A program made the position numbers and the translations under genes. Below, piece after piece: positions 17,801 through 25,646 of a stretch of 32,449 nt of DNA (position 1 is its first letter; every line of letters begins with the position of its first letter). The stretch covers positions 1 to 32,449 of the forward strand of contig LOEU01000038.1 of NCBI GenBank assembly GCA_001516025.1. The letters run 5' to 3'. This DNA is from a bacterium BRH_c32. Its GTDB lineage: Bacteria; Bacteroidota; Ignavibacteria; Ignavibacteriales; Melioribacteraceae. The notes beneath the pieces were generated by a model that worked only from the letters and a program-made list of their open reading frames with translations, searched no databases and was not told the DNA's origin.

Positions 17801-20119
17801 GGTTTCTTAAATATTACCCCGTCTAATTTTGTTAATGAATTTGTGAGATACAGTTTTATTGAACCGATTCCTCCAAAAGTAAATGTAACTTTTAGGGTTG
17901 ACTTAAATCCGTTAAAAGCGATTGGTATGTTTGATCCGGAGAGCGATTATTTTGCCGTAAGCGGTACGTTCTGGAATTGGGGTATTTATGAAATGATGAA
18001 AGATAATGACGGAGATGGAATTTATGAATTTACATCCTTAATGCCCGGCAATAAAACTTATAAATATAGCTTTCTGCTTGAAAGAAACGGAGTGCCCGAT
18101 GGTATTTGGGAAAAGAATCCTCTAAGAGAATTTACTGTTGGTACTACCGATATAGAACTGCCAATTGTATATTTCGAGAATATGACTCCCGCAGAATCGG
18201 GCAACTGGTTCCAAGCAATTAAATATTATAACGATATCGACTGGCATCAGCAATATATCTTCTTCGGTGAATTCGCATCTGCTACAAACGGCGAGGACAG
18301 GCAATTAGGTGAATCATATTTCCCATTCTCCTTTAATGACGATGTTCGTGATATTCGTTTCACTTCTCAAGGATTATCGGAGGGAACGATTAATGATTTC
18401 AAATCGATCTCACCGGAGAGAAATATTTGGAATATAAAAATTAATTCTACTCCGGATAAATATCCTATAATTTTAGAATGGAATAAAGATGCATTTCCGC
18501 CCGGCAATTTTATTTTGCAGGATAATACGGCACGTTTTATAAATGTTAATATGCGCTACTTTGATAGAGCAGAAATCTATAATAAAGATATTAGCGAATT
18601 AAAAATAGTTTATGATAAAGGACCGATTACACGATTGATAGTCTCGGATCTTAGCGGAATATGTACCGGTATAGATTTTGGATTACTCGAAAATGCTACC
18701 GATGGAATTGATCTGACAATCGGTGAGAATCCATTGCCTCCGCCTCCGCCCGATGGTATTCTTGATGCTCGATTTAAGATTCCGGAAACTACCGATTATA
18801 CTCAATCTGATTTTAGAGCTAAAAATGTCAAGACCGCTAAATGGACTTTTGATTTTAAGCCCGGCGCAAGCGGCTACCCGATGAAAGTTAAATGGAATAT
18901 TGCCGATCTTCCTTCAGGCGATATTTTTATTTCATCAGTCGATAAATCTATTGATATAGATATGAGAACTCAAGATAGTGTTTTAATTAACAATATAAAT
19001 ATTACACAGTTATCAATAGAATTAACTAACCAAATATGTTCGGTTGTTCCGCTTCAAGCCGGTTGGAATATTATTTCTATTCCCGTAACAGCTCTTGATA
19101 TGACTCATGCAACACTATTCCCTAACGCAACTTCACAAGGTTGGAAATATAGTAACGGTTATATTTCGGAAAGTAATTACTCTAATGGTTTTGGTTATTG
19201 GATTAGATACCCCAACACTGCTGATATTGATATATGCGGAAGTACTGTTAATAAAACAACTATCGATGTAGCCGCGGGGTGGAATCTTATTGGAGTTTAT
19301 GATAAGAATGCAATGGTAAATAATCTTACTACTACACCTGCAGATAACCTGAGCAGTAATTTCTTTGGTTATGCTAATGGATACAATATTCCAACTGAAT
19401 TAAAATCAGGTTTTGGATATTGGATTCGCGCAAAGCAGGATGGTGTAATTAATATTAATTATGCGCCTCCAAAAGCGAATTCTATATTTGCCATGGGATT
19501 TGAAATTAATAAAGAATGGGGAAAGGTTTCAGTCTCTGATTCTAAGAATAATTCAAGCGTCCTTTACTTGTCAACCGGAGAAGTCGGTAGTCAATTTGAT
19601 CTTCCTCCTATCCCGCCCGATGGTGTTTTCGATGTCAGATGGGGAAGCAATAGATTCGTAGAGAGTATCAAATCAAATGAATTGATTCTCAATTCAGCTG
19701 TATTTCCTATTCGATTAAAATCAGAAAATATCGATCTATTATTAAAAGAAAAATCTTCCGGTAAAGTTATTGGAACACTTTTAAAAAGCAGTGATCCGGT
19801 TGTTGTTAATGAACTCCTGTTTAATCAACTAATCATTGAACCTCTTGAAATGCCGCTTTCGTATCAATTACTTCAGAATTATCCTAATCCTTTTAATCCT
19901 GCTACGATAATAAAATATGGCATCCCGGAGAGGAGCAATGTAAAAGTGGTTATTTATAATTCACTCGGCGAAATAATGGAAACATTAATTAACGAAGTAA
20001 ATGAACCGGGATTTTATGAAGTAAAATGGAACGCCGCTTCGTATGCAAGCGGTGTTTATTTCTATCGCATCACTACTGATCATTTTACTGATATCAAAAA
20101 AATGATTTTAGTTAAATAA
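14822..20119 (+). CDS. Giant T9SS-exported multidomain surface protein (1765 aa)
   Basis: I chose the ATG at 14822 because GAGG (14809-14812) lies 9 nt before it. The ATG at 14807 would place charged residues before the signal peptide and has no ribosome site. The signal peptide ends near LINAQF. The N-terminal part (about 57-500) is a beta-rich domain of the kind often seen at the start of Ignavibacteria T9SS proteins. Then come a PKD-like domain (594-680), a beta-propeller-like region (683-1013) and a CBM20-like fold (1019-1120). Two copies of the ATxGxD ... DxRF module follow (1129-1265 degenerate, 1270-1405 with LPPPPPDGILDARF). The twin GWN module (1411-1555), LPPIPPDGVFDVRW and the sorting domain (1682-1765) end the protein. 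It begins 16 nt after the previous stop and ends 12 nt before the next start, so it is surely in one operon. Confidence 0.92.
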   Translation: MKRLIISFIFFLISFSLINAQFDKNAFNKSPLKRNEMKLKSPTAANDYRDHTYFNINNINTWHFNNNITDNNGGFHFPNYVGSPVAIYQSGFIWGGKIDGNIHVGGSAYLTGLQPGKIKDDGTPEDPYLEINRIWRVRPDYLTADLSKEYNSGEGSIEEIRAEYQYCWNNWPVDRGAPFQDMNGNNTWEPEFDIPGVPYASQTIWYVANDLNSNLTTQMYGSEPMGIELQVTIWGFADQTALNNTTFRKFTVINKNIDQKDFTDLYFSLWSDPDLGNANDDNVGCDPALNLAYCYNGDSYDEGGYNDSPPAIGYKLLQGPIVYSADGNDQGFYNGMWQPNTLNLQMNAFYFFLNGIPEYTDPDQGNYTGTIQFYNFLRGLKRDGQSFIDPNTSQPTVYPFSGDPFLGMGWIDGQSFPPGDRRLGLPVGPINLFYGESQDIVYAVIMAEPDPIFSNPSVIAFNKANQKSVQNQMAGEPYLQVINKLKIDAATIQNFYYDKIILSLDGPSLIKDFALTQILSHFKALTPGETITSSEWYFVKPTGSNATLSNFSDASVSLQTDIEGYYTVYQKVNTSLGKEVTAEIRLFATSNKPPVPSFTFTPAEVTWGDYIYCDGRETDDFDNDPLSLEWRANAIESFTYDDNRLFKFIPYSAGYQDIGLTVKDQFYAENITQTIKVNPLLNNIKKDFSISFPEWQGGRRATFIKDNFMFVVPDGANKLYIYEILPTTLNKVKELDIPGVTGIANYLNNKLYLWMDAEDNYGFYFTAAGHLSIYNVMGDWVLTPLIEKYNINGDVLSIQNFGDDYVLMNEYSNVFKIYKVDLFTDPTAPQILGTYDLPNDKIRTRVTVVGDKYWLGLRTNDYTHSINIYNLSDFTLAKTIQLGQDNSISWTISKVRPDILIVNRRYNCMLYSIDNNLNINQIDQITINPPFELQDQGIWQNFGNNYSGYFLTPELFAINKFGGTQYFDYTPSSSLKLDYAKFFSNQTLPYYSDGFLNITPSNFVNEFVRYSFIEPIPPKVNVTFRVDLNPLKAIGMFDPESDYFAVSGTFWNWGIYEMMKDNDGDGIYEFTSLMPGNKTYKYSFLLERNGVPDGIWEKNPLREFTVGTTDIELPIVYFENMTPAESGNWFQAIKYYNDIDWHQQYIFFGEFASATNGEDRQLGESYFPFSFNDDVRDIRFTSQGLSEGTINDFKSISPERNIWNIKINSTPDKYPIILEWNKDAFPPGNFILQDNTARFINVNMRYFDRAEIYNKDISELKIVYDKGPITRLIVSDLSGICTGIDFGLLENATDGIDLTIGENPLPPPPPDGILDARFKIPETTDYTQSDFRAKNVKTAKWTFDFKPGASGYPMKVKWNIADLPSGDIFISSVDKSIDIDMRTQDSVLINNINITQLSIELTNQICSVVPLQAGWNIISIPVTALDMTHATLFPNATSQGWKYSNGYISESNYSNGFGYWIRYPNTADIDICGSTVNKTTIDVAAGWNLIGVYDKNAMVNNLTTTPADNLSSNFFGYANGYNIPTELKSGFGYWIRAKQDGVININYAPPKANSIFAMGFEINKEWGKVSVSDSKNNSSVLYLSTGEVGSQFDLPPIPPDGVFDVRWGSNRFVESIKSNELILNSAVFPIRLKSENIDLLLKEKSSGKVIGTLLKSSDPVVVNELLFNQLIIEPLEMPLSYQLLQNYPNPFNPATIIKYGIPERSNVKVVIYNSLGEIMETLINEVNEPGFYEVKWNAASYASGVYFYRITTDHFTDIKKMILVK

Positions 20120-20131
20120 GGAAAAATAGAG

Positions 20132-22339
20132 ATGAAAAATTATATTAAAATATTTGTCATTTTGTTCTCTATTTTGCCAAGCTTTTTATTAGGGCAATTG
20201 AAAGAGCAAAATGTGGCTACCAATAATGAACCACGATTATCTCACATTACAGGAAGAGCTAATCCTAATGTTGAATTTACTGTAGTCGATCTTTCACAAT
20301 TAACCGAAAACGATTATTATATAAAATTCTTCGATGATGACGGTCGATTTAAATATCAAATCGATAATATTCAGACAAAAAATATAGTTGACCAAACTGC
20401 AATTTTATATGGCACTTATTTCGATGGGATGTTTATCAAATTTAGCAATAAACCCTTTGGACTTAAATGGGACTCAAAGAATTCGACTTCGAACCGTGAC
20501 GATTGGGGATGGGAAGAGGTCTCGGGCACAAGAAGATTTACTTGGGCTAATGGAAATCCGACCGGTTTATTCAATTTAGAAACATTCGGTGCAGCCGAGG
20601 GTTCGCAAAATTCTATCGGCTGGACAAGTCCACGAAAAATTTTCAATCCGGATCAAGTAATGATAGTTGAACCGACTGAATTAAAAAAGATCGAAATACG
20701 TCTTGCTCATGTTGATTTCGATGGTGATTACAATCCTCCGATAAATATTAATGATGAGAATGTTTCTTATGGTTATCGGTATTTAAGACGTGCCGATCTG
20801 CCCGCTGCTCGTCCGGAATTTGCACCTTATATTAATAATACTGTATCGAGCGTTTATACATTTCAATCATTTGATAAAAATGTTCCTCTTTCGGTTTGGG
20901 ATGTAACCGATCCATCGAATCCAAGAAGATTGGCAGTCGGTTTCCTTGAAAATAATGTCGTGGGAGGATTAGTTGACGGTAAATATTGGCCCGGAAGCAG
21001 CTCAAATATTATAGATAATGTGAACGCAAATAGTCCACGCGAATGGCTTTTTATTTTTGATGAAGATTATTCGGAGACTCCAAATTCGATTTATTGGGAT
21101 CCTATTGCATATTCCGATGCACGAGTTATGTACACGGCTGTTTGGAATCGCAGACCCAATGCTAAGTTTTCTATAAATTATAGCGGAGAGGATCGCATCG
21201 CTTTTATTCCAAATATCCCTTTGTCAGAGCAAGATTCTTATATAATTACACCACAGCAGGGATCGATAGATCTTTCATTATCAGCCGGCTGGAATCTACT
21301 TTCATTGCCATATTTTACAAATATGAATCTCGCTACTAATATTTTCTCTAATAAAATATCTCCCGTATTTTCTTTTTTGGGTGGTTATACTAACAATTTG
21401 AATTTATGGCCTACTCGCGGTTTCTTTGTTAAATATCCCGCATCGGAGACTATCCCATTCAGAGGTGATTTTACAGGTGAAATTGTAACTTACCTAATGA
21501 ACGGATGGAATCTAATTGGTATAAGTAAGTGGGAATTAGATCCTGCATCTATCCAAACTTCTGTACATCGAGCTATTGCCACACCTTTCTATAAATTTAA
21601 TTCAGGTTATCAAGTTGCCACTTCGCTCGAACCGGGAAAAGGTTATTGGGTTAAGAGTAATGAATCATGCTGGCTAAGTTTATTGCCTGTTCCATTCTTC
21701 CTAAAGAAAAATTCATCTACACTTGAATATAATACAGACGGATTTAGTTCCATCTCTTTATGCGATGCCAGAAACAACTCAATTTCATTATATCTTGCCG
21801 AAGAAGAAACAGGAGAACAATATGAACTTCCACCTATTCCACCTTCGGGAGTGTTTGATGTCCGCTTCAATTCAAATAAATCGGCAGAAAATATTTCCGG
21901 CTCATGGAAAACCATTCTTATTAATTCAGCCGAATATCCGGTTACTATTCAATCCGGAAAAAATATTTTGATTCGCGATTATTCCGGTGTTGAAATAAAG
22001 CTTTCTGCCGGCGAGAAATTTGTTATCAATAATCCCGCTATCGAAAGATTAGAGATAAAAGATATGCAGCTTCCGGTGGAATATTCATTGATGCAAAATT
22101 ATCCTAATCCATTTAATCCTACTACTACAATAAAATTTGGTATTCCTGAAAAGACTAATGTAAGCTTAGAAATTTATTCGCTTCTTGGCGAGCGTGTAGC
22201 TCAACCAATAAATGCAGTATTAGAAGCAGGGTATCATGAAATCAATTGGGAAGCATCTCATTTATCAAGCGGAATTTATATTTATAAAATAATTACGAAT
22301 AATTTTTCGAGCGTTAAAAAAATGATATTTATGAAGTAA
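20132..22339 (+). CDS. T9SS-exported surface protein (735 aa)
   Basis: The signal peptide is about 1-21 (PSFLLGQL). Residues 30-365 form an unrecognised beta-rich domain containing PLSVWDVTDPSNPRRLAVGF and REWLFIFDEDY. Similar strings are, from memory, common in Ignavibacteria proteins that also have an N-terminal domain like that of the upstream gene, so the two products may work as halves of one assembly. The twin GWN module follows (383-530, GWNLLSLPYF and GWNLIGISKW), then LPPIPPSGVFDVRFNSNK and the sorting domain (about 650-735). The start is supported by AAGGAA at 20118-20122, overlapping the previous stop. It is the last gene of the first cargo cluster, followed by a terminator at 22373. 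Confidence 0.92.
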   Translation: MKNYIKIFVILFSILPSFLLGQLKEQNVATNNEPRLSHITGRANPNVEFTVVDLSQLTENDYYIKFFDDDGRFKYQIDNIQTKNIVDQTAILYGTYFDGMFIKFSNKPFGLKWDSKNSTSNRDDWGWEEVSGTRRFTWANGNPTGLFNLETFGAAEGSQNSIGWTSPRKIFNPDQVMIVEPTELKKIEIRLAHVDFDGDYNPPININDENVSYGYRYLRRADLPAARPEFAPYINNTVSSVYTFQSFDKNVPLSVWDVTDPSNPRRLAVGFLENNVVGGLVDGKYWPGSSSNIIDNVNANSPREWLFIFDEDYSETPNSIYWDPIAYSDARVMYTAVWNRRPNAKFSINYSGEDRIAFIPNIPLSEQDSYIITPQQGSIDLSLSAGWNLLSLPYFTNMNLATNIFSNKISPVFSFLGGYTNNLNLWPTRGFFVKYPASETIPFRGDFTGEIVTYLMNGWNLIGISKWELDPASIQTSVHRAIATPFYKFNSGYQVATSLEPGKGYWVKSNESCWLSLLPVPFFLKKNSSTLEYNTDGFSSISLCDARNNSISLYLAEEETGEQYELPPIPPSGVFDVRFNSNKSAENISGSWKTILINSAEYPVTIQSGKNILIRDYSGVEIKLSAGEKFVINNPAIERLEIKDMQLPVEYSLMQNYPNPFNPTTTIKFGIPEKTNVSLEIYSLLGERVAQPINAVLEAGYHEINWEASHLSSGIYIYKIITNNFSSVKKMIFMK

Positions 22340-22372
22340 ATTAATTGCCCTAAATTCGCGTGCCTCAGAAGT

Positions 22373-22408
22373 AAAGCCGACCCCGTGTCGGTTTTGCTTT
22401 AAATTTTT
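22373..22408 (+). terminator. Intrinsic terminator of the first cargo operon
   Basis: AAAGCCGAC (22373-22381) pairs with GTCGGTTTT (22387-22395; one G-U) around the loop CCCGT, followed by GCTTTAAATTTTT. It sits 34 nt beyond the stop codon at 22339. Confidence 0.75.
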
Positions 22409-22825
22409 ATAAGAAAGTTATTTACTATTTAGTATATTTTTTTTATTTTAATAACAATTATTGAGGGGCAACAATACGAAAAATATCTACAATTAGTAAG
22501 CTAATTCTGTCCTTTCATTTTACTCCATTCTCTGCTGATCTCTTGTTTGATATTTACGTCCTTCATAAAATAAGTTTAAGATGAGCTTGGTGGCGCAGCG
22601 GGCAATCTTTTTCTGAGACATAATTACTTTTTTTTTCTGATGATTTTTAAGGTGAGCTTGGTGGCGCAGCGAGTAACCTTTTTTTGAAAAATAACCTCTT
22701 TTCTTCTATTGAATATTAGGGTGAGCCTGTTGGCGCAACGGGCAGCCTCTTTTTTTTGTCTATTCTTTTATTTATAAATATAATTCGTTAAGCAATTTTA
22801 ATTTCTTATTCATGAAGGGCGCATT
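22409..22825 (+). promoter_or_regulatory. Long AT-rich leader region of the second cargo operon
   Basis: This stretch has no gene that I can support. It holds the three hairpin repeats listed separately and ends with GGGCGCA (22817-22823) two bases before the ATG at 22826. The part 22409-22580 shows only AT-rich sequence plus GAGGGGCA (22463-22470). The second operon's promoter should be within this region, but I could not place it. Confidence 0.45.
22582..22757 (+). repeat. Three tandem hairpin-plus-T-run repeats
   Basis: Units begin with TGAGC at 22582, 22653 and 22722 (spacing 71 and 69). Each is TGAGCTTGGTGGCGCAGCGG or a variant followed by a T-run. Each can fold as an 8-bp stem with loop GCG: 22585-22603, 22656-22674 and 22725-22743. 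The third unit is fully paired (GCCTGTTG with CAACGGGC). In units 1 and 2 the sixth position is G against G, while unit 3 has T-A, a two-sided change that restores pairing. Between-unit sequence is AT-rich and not conserved. They resemble a row of intrinsic terminators or attenuators in the leader of the gene at 22826. Confidence 0.7.
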
Positions 22826-25603
22826 ATGAAAAAGTTATTTGTTGTTTTATTCGTTTTGTTTATTCCTGCTCACCTTTTCTCTCAATCCATCTCTCTCCAA
22901 ATTAATCTCAGTAATAATCTCGGCAAATCTAAAATATTAAATATCGGTCTCGACCCTTCTGCTACTGATCTATTCGATGTATCATTAGGCGAAGATGAAC
23001 TTCCTCCCAGTCCACCTGAAGAAATTTTTGATGCTCGTTTAATTATTTATAATTCTTCAATGGCACCTATTGGCGGTTCATTATTCGATTATAGAAATGG
23101 TTCAAATAATTTCCTCGGCGAAAAAATATATTACTTAAAGTATCAACCGGGTACGGGCACTACTATCAATATCGCTTGGCAACTACCTGCCGGTGTTATT
23201 GGTAAACTTCAAGATCGCATTACAGGCAATTTAATAAACCAAGATATAAAGGGTACAGGAAATTATACAGTCTCCGATCCATCTACTTTCGATAAACTCA
23301 AAATTACTATTACTTATCTTCTCAATAATTTATCTGCACCGGTCTTGGATTCTCCGGCAAATAATTCTACGGGTCAGCTAATTTCTCCGACTCTCGCTTG
23401 GAATGCAGTTTCTTTCGCTACTTCTTATAAATTAATTGTTGCCACAGATAATGCTTTTGCAAATATCGTTTATCAAGATTCCACAATCACAACCACCTCC
23501 AAAACTGTAACCGGATTGCAAGGGAAGAAACAATATTTCTGGAAAGTGAGAGCTAAAAATCCTGATGGTAAATATCCCATTACGAGTTTTTCCCCGAACT
23601 GGAATTTTACAACTAAATCGGGTACACCTGTAAGCATTTCCGTACTCCCCTCAAGTATGGATTTGCTTGCCGGCACTAATACTACCGTTACCGCTCAACT
23701 AAAAGATACTTGGAATAATAATTCTGAAACTCAAGGAGTCATTATTACATGGACTTCTTCTAATGGTGGTTCATTTAGCGAGGCAACTTCCAATACCGAT
23801 AATACAGGTAAAGCCACTGTAACTTTTACACCATTAACGGTTGCAGGTACTGTAACAAAAGTAAAGGGAACTGCCGCTACCACACCTGTAATCTTTGCAG
23901 AAAGCGGGAATGTTACTACTCTTACAGCAGCACCTGCTAAATATATTGTTACTTCTAATGATTATAATCCATTCGTGAATGCGCTAGTAAATATTACTGC
24001 TCAGTTATCGGATGCTTATAATAATTCTGTTGCAAGTTCGGGCAAGATCATTACTTGGAGTTCTTCTTCGGGTGGAAAGTTTTCTGCAGTCACTTCAAAT
24101 ACTGATGCTTCGGGTAAAGCAATAATTAATTTTACTGTAAGTGACATTGTGGCTGCTGTTCATACTGTTACAGCTACCGATAATTCGAGTCCGGCATTAA
24201 CAGGCACTTCATCAAATATTACGACTAAACTTATATCGCCCGCAAAACCTATACTCCTATCTCCTTCAAATAATTCAATTAATCAAAATGCTTCGGTAGT
24301 ATTAAAATGGTATAAGGTAAAGTACGCCGCCTCCTATGAATTGATTATGTACGAAGCCTCCGATTTTAGTACTTCGGTACATACCAACACGGCAATTATA
24401 GATACTACTTATGCCGCACCTGATATGAATTATAGCAAAACTATATATTGGAAAATTAGGGCAGTAAATGCCGCAGGTAATAGTGATTATTCCGAACCAT
24501 TTAATTTCAGAACTTTATTAAGTCAAAGTATTACGCTTGCAGTCGGTTGGAATATGGTCTCAGTGCCGGTAACATTGGCTAATATGAGTGTGGCTTCGAT
24601 CTATCCCGATAAAGTATCGAGCTTATATAAATTCGCCGATGGTTACACAACCGAAACTACACTTTCAATCGGAGTTGGTTATTGGGTAAAATATAATAGT
24701 GAGAAGAATATTAATTTTATTGGCTCTTCTTCGCCTACTAATAAAGTGGCGATTAAAACAGGTTGGAATATGATTGGTGTATATGATTCACCAGTTACGG
24801 TGGGGCAAATTACTACCGAGCCGGCAAATTCTATTTTTTCCTTCTTTTATGGTTTTAATGATGGCTATACGAAAGCTGAAACTTTGGAACCGGGTAAAGG
24901 ATATTGGATAAAAGTAAATGCCGATGGCAATTTGGTTTTACCATCTGGTTCAGCTAAAAATACTGTTTATACCGAAAAATTTGATTTAGATGAAGATGCG
25001 GGGAAAATTACCTTTTGTGATAGCAAAGGTAAAAGTACCTCTCTCTCATTAGTAAAATCAGGGAATAATCTTGAAATGTCAGAACTCCCTCCGATGCCGC
25101 CATCGGGGATATTCGATGTTCGATTTGCTTCTAATCGATTTGCCGAAGCTCTTATTAGTGGGCAGTGGCAGCAAGTTTTGATCTCTTCTAATGATTATCC
25201 CGTTACCGTATCAGCAAATAATATTTCACTTAAAATCAGAGATATTTCCGGTGCGGAGAAGATATTACGAAAGGGAGAGAATTACGTTATTACAAATCCT
25301 GCAATCGATAGAATAGAAATTTCACCGCTTGAAATCCCCACTGAATATCAATTGCTTCAAAACTATCCGAACCCGTTTAATCCGACTACTACCATAAAAT
25401 TCGCACTTCCCGAAGCGGTGAGAGTGTGCTTGGAAGTATATAACGTACTCGGTGAGAAAGTAGCGGAATTAATAAATTCCGAATTGGAATCTGGCTATCA
25501 TGAAATAAAATGGGAAGCATCAAATCTCTCCAGCGGTGTATATATATATTCATTAAAAGCAGGCAATTTTAATAGCATCAAAAAAATGATATTAATAAAG
25601 TAA
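22826..25603 (+). CDS. T9SS-exported adhesin-like protein with Big_1 and FN3 domains (925 aa)
   Basis: The signal peptide is about 1-20 (PAHLFSQS). Residues 21-160 are an ATD ... LPPSPPEEIFDARL module like those near the C-terminus of the two giant proteins, here placed at the N-terminus. FN3 (170-270, YFWKVRAKNPDG) is followed by two invasin-like Big_1 domains (265-365 and 369-470; both with ITWTSSNGG / ITWSSSSGG and a TSNTD-GKA turn) and another FN3 (472-565). Then come the twin GWN module (572-715), LPPMPPSGIFDVRFASNR (757 onward) and the sorting domain (841-925). The architecture suggests adhesion or spacing of a surface-bound module, with no enzyme. It opens the second cargo cluster. A 66-nt part of its tail (25082-25147) is identical to the end of the window. 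Confidence 0.92.
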   Translation: MKKLFVVLFVLFIPAHLFSQSISLQINLSNNLGKSKILNIGLDPSATDLFDVSLGEDELPPSPPEEIFDARLIIYNSSMAPIGGSLFDYRNGSNNFLGEKIYYLKYQPGTGTTINIAWQLPAGVIGKLQDRITGNLINQDIKGTGNYTVSDPSTFDKLKITITYLLNNLSAPVLDSPANNSTGQLISPTLAWNAVSFATSYKLIVATDNAFANIVYQDSTITTTSKTVTGLQGKKQYFWKVRAKNPDGKYPITSFSPNWNFTTKSGTPVSISVLPSSMDLLAGTNTTVTAQLKDTWNNNSETQGVIITWTSSNGGSFSEATSNTDNTGKATVTFTPLTVAGTVTKVKGTAATTPVIFAESGNVTTLTAAPAKYIVTSNDYNPFVNALVNITAQLSDAYNNSVASSGKIITWSSSSGGKFSAVTSNTDASGKAIINFTVSDIVAAVHTVTATDNSSPALTGTSSNITTKLISPAKPILLSPSNNSINQNASVVLKWYKVKYAASYELIMYEASDFSTSVHTNTAIIDTTYAAPDMNYSKTIYWKIRAVNAAGNSDYSEPFNFRTLLSQSITLAVGWNMVSVPVTLANMSVASIYPDKVSSLYKFADGYTTETTLSIGVGYWVKYNSEKNINFIGSSSPTNKVAIKTGWNMIGVYDSPVTVGQITTEPANSIFSFFYGFNDGYTKAETLEPGKGYWIKVNADGNLVLPSGSAKNTVYTEKFDLDEDAGKITFCDSKGKSTSLSLVKSGNNLEMSELPPMPPSGIFDVRFASNRFAEALISGQWQQVLISSNDYPVTVSANNISLKIRDISGAEKILRKGENYVITNPAIDRIEISPLEIPTEYQLLQNYPNPFNPTTTIKFALPEAVRVCLEVYNVLGEKVAELINSELESGYHEIKWEASNLSSGVYIYSLKAGNFNSIKKMILIK

Positions 25604-25617
25604 ACTTATAAAAAAAA

Positions 25618-25636
25618 AAGAAGATAAAATCTTCTT
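25618..25636. other. Hairpin in the intergenic leader of the protease gene
   Basis: AAGAAGAT and ATCTTCTT form a perfect 8-bp stem with loop AAA, ending one base before the GAGGGCGA ribosome-binding string (25638-25645). On the plus strand it is preceded by a long A-tract, so it would be an intrinsic terminator only for minus-strand transcription, where no gene exists. On the plus strand it may act as an mRNA processing or translation-modulating structure. Confidence 0.4.
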
Positions 25637-25646
25637 CGAGGGCGAA

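Noticed and set aside
22463..22495. Decayed cargo gene start (GAGGGGCA, then ACG AAA AAT)
   Set aside because: The frame stops after a few codons and no downstream remnant of signal peptide or cargo domains is visible; similarity is too short.
22582..22745. tRNA genes, because GGTGGCGCAGC resembles a tRNA D-arm
   Set aside because: No acceptor stem, anticodon arm or T-arm can be formed around any of the three copies.
25618..25636. Terminator between the 22826 gene and the protease gene
   Set aside because: On the plus strand the T-run is missing and the A-tract is on the wrong side; the genes are only 43 nt apart and probably co-transcribed.
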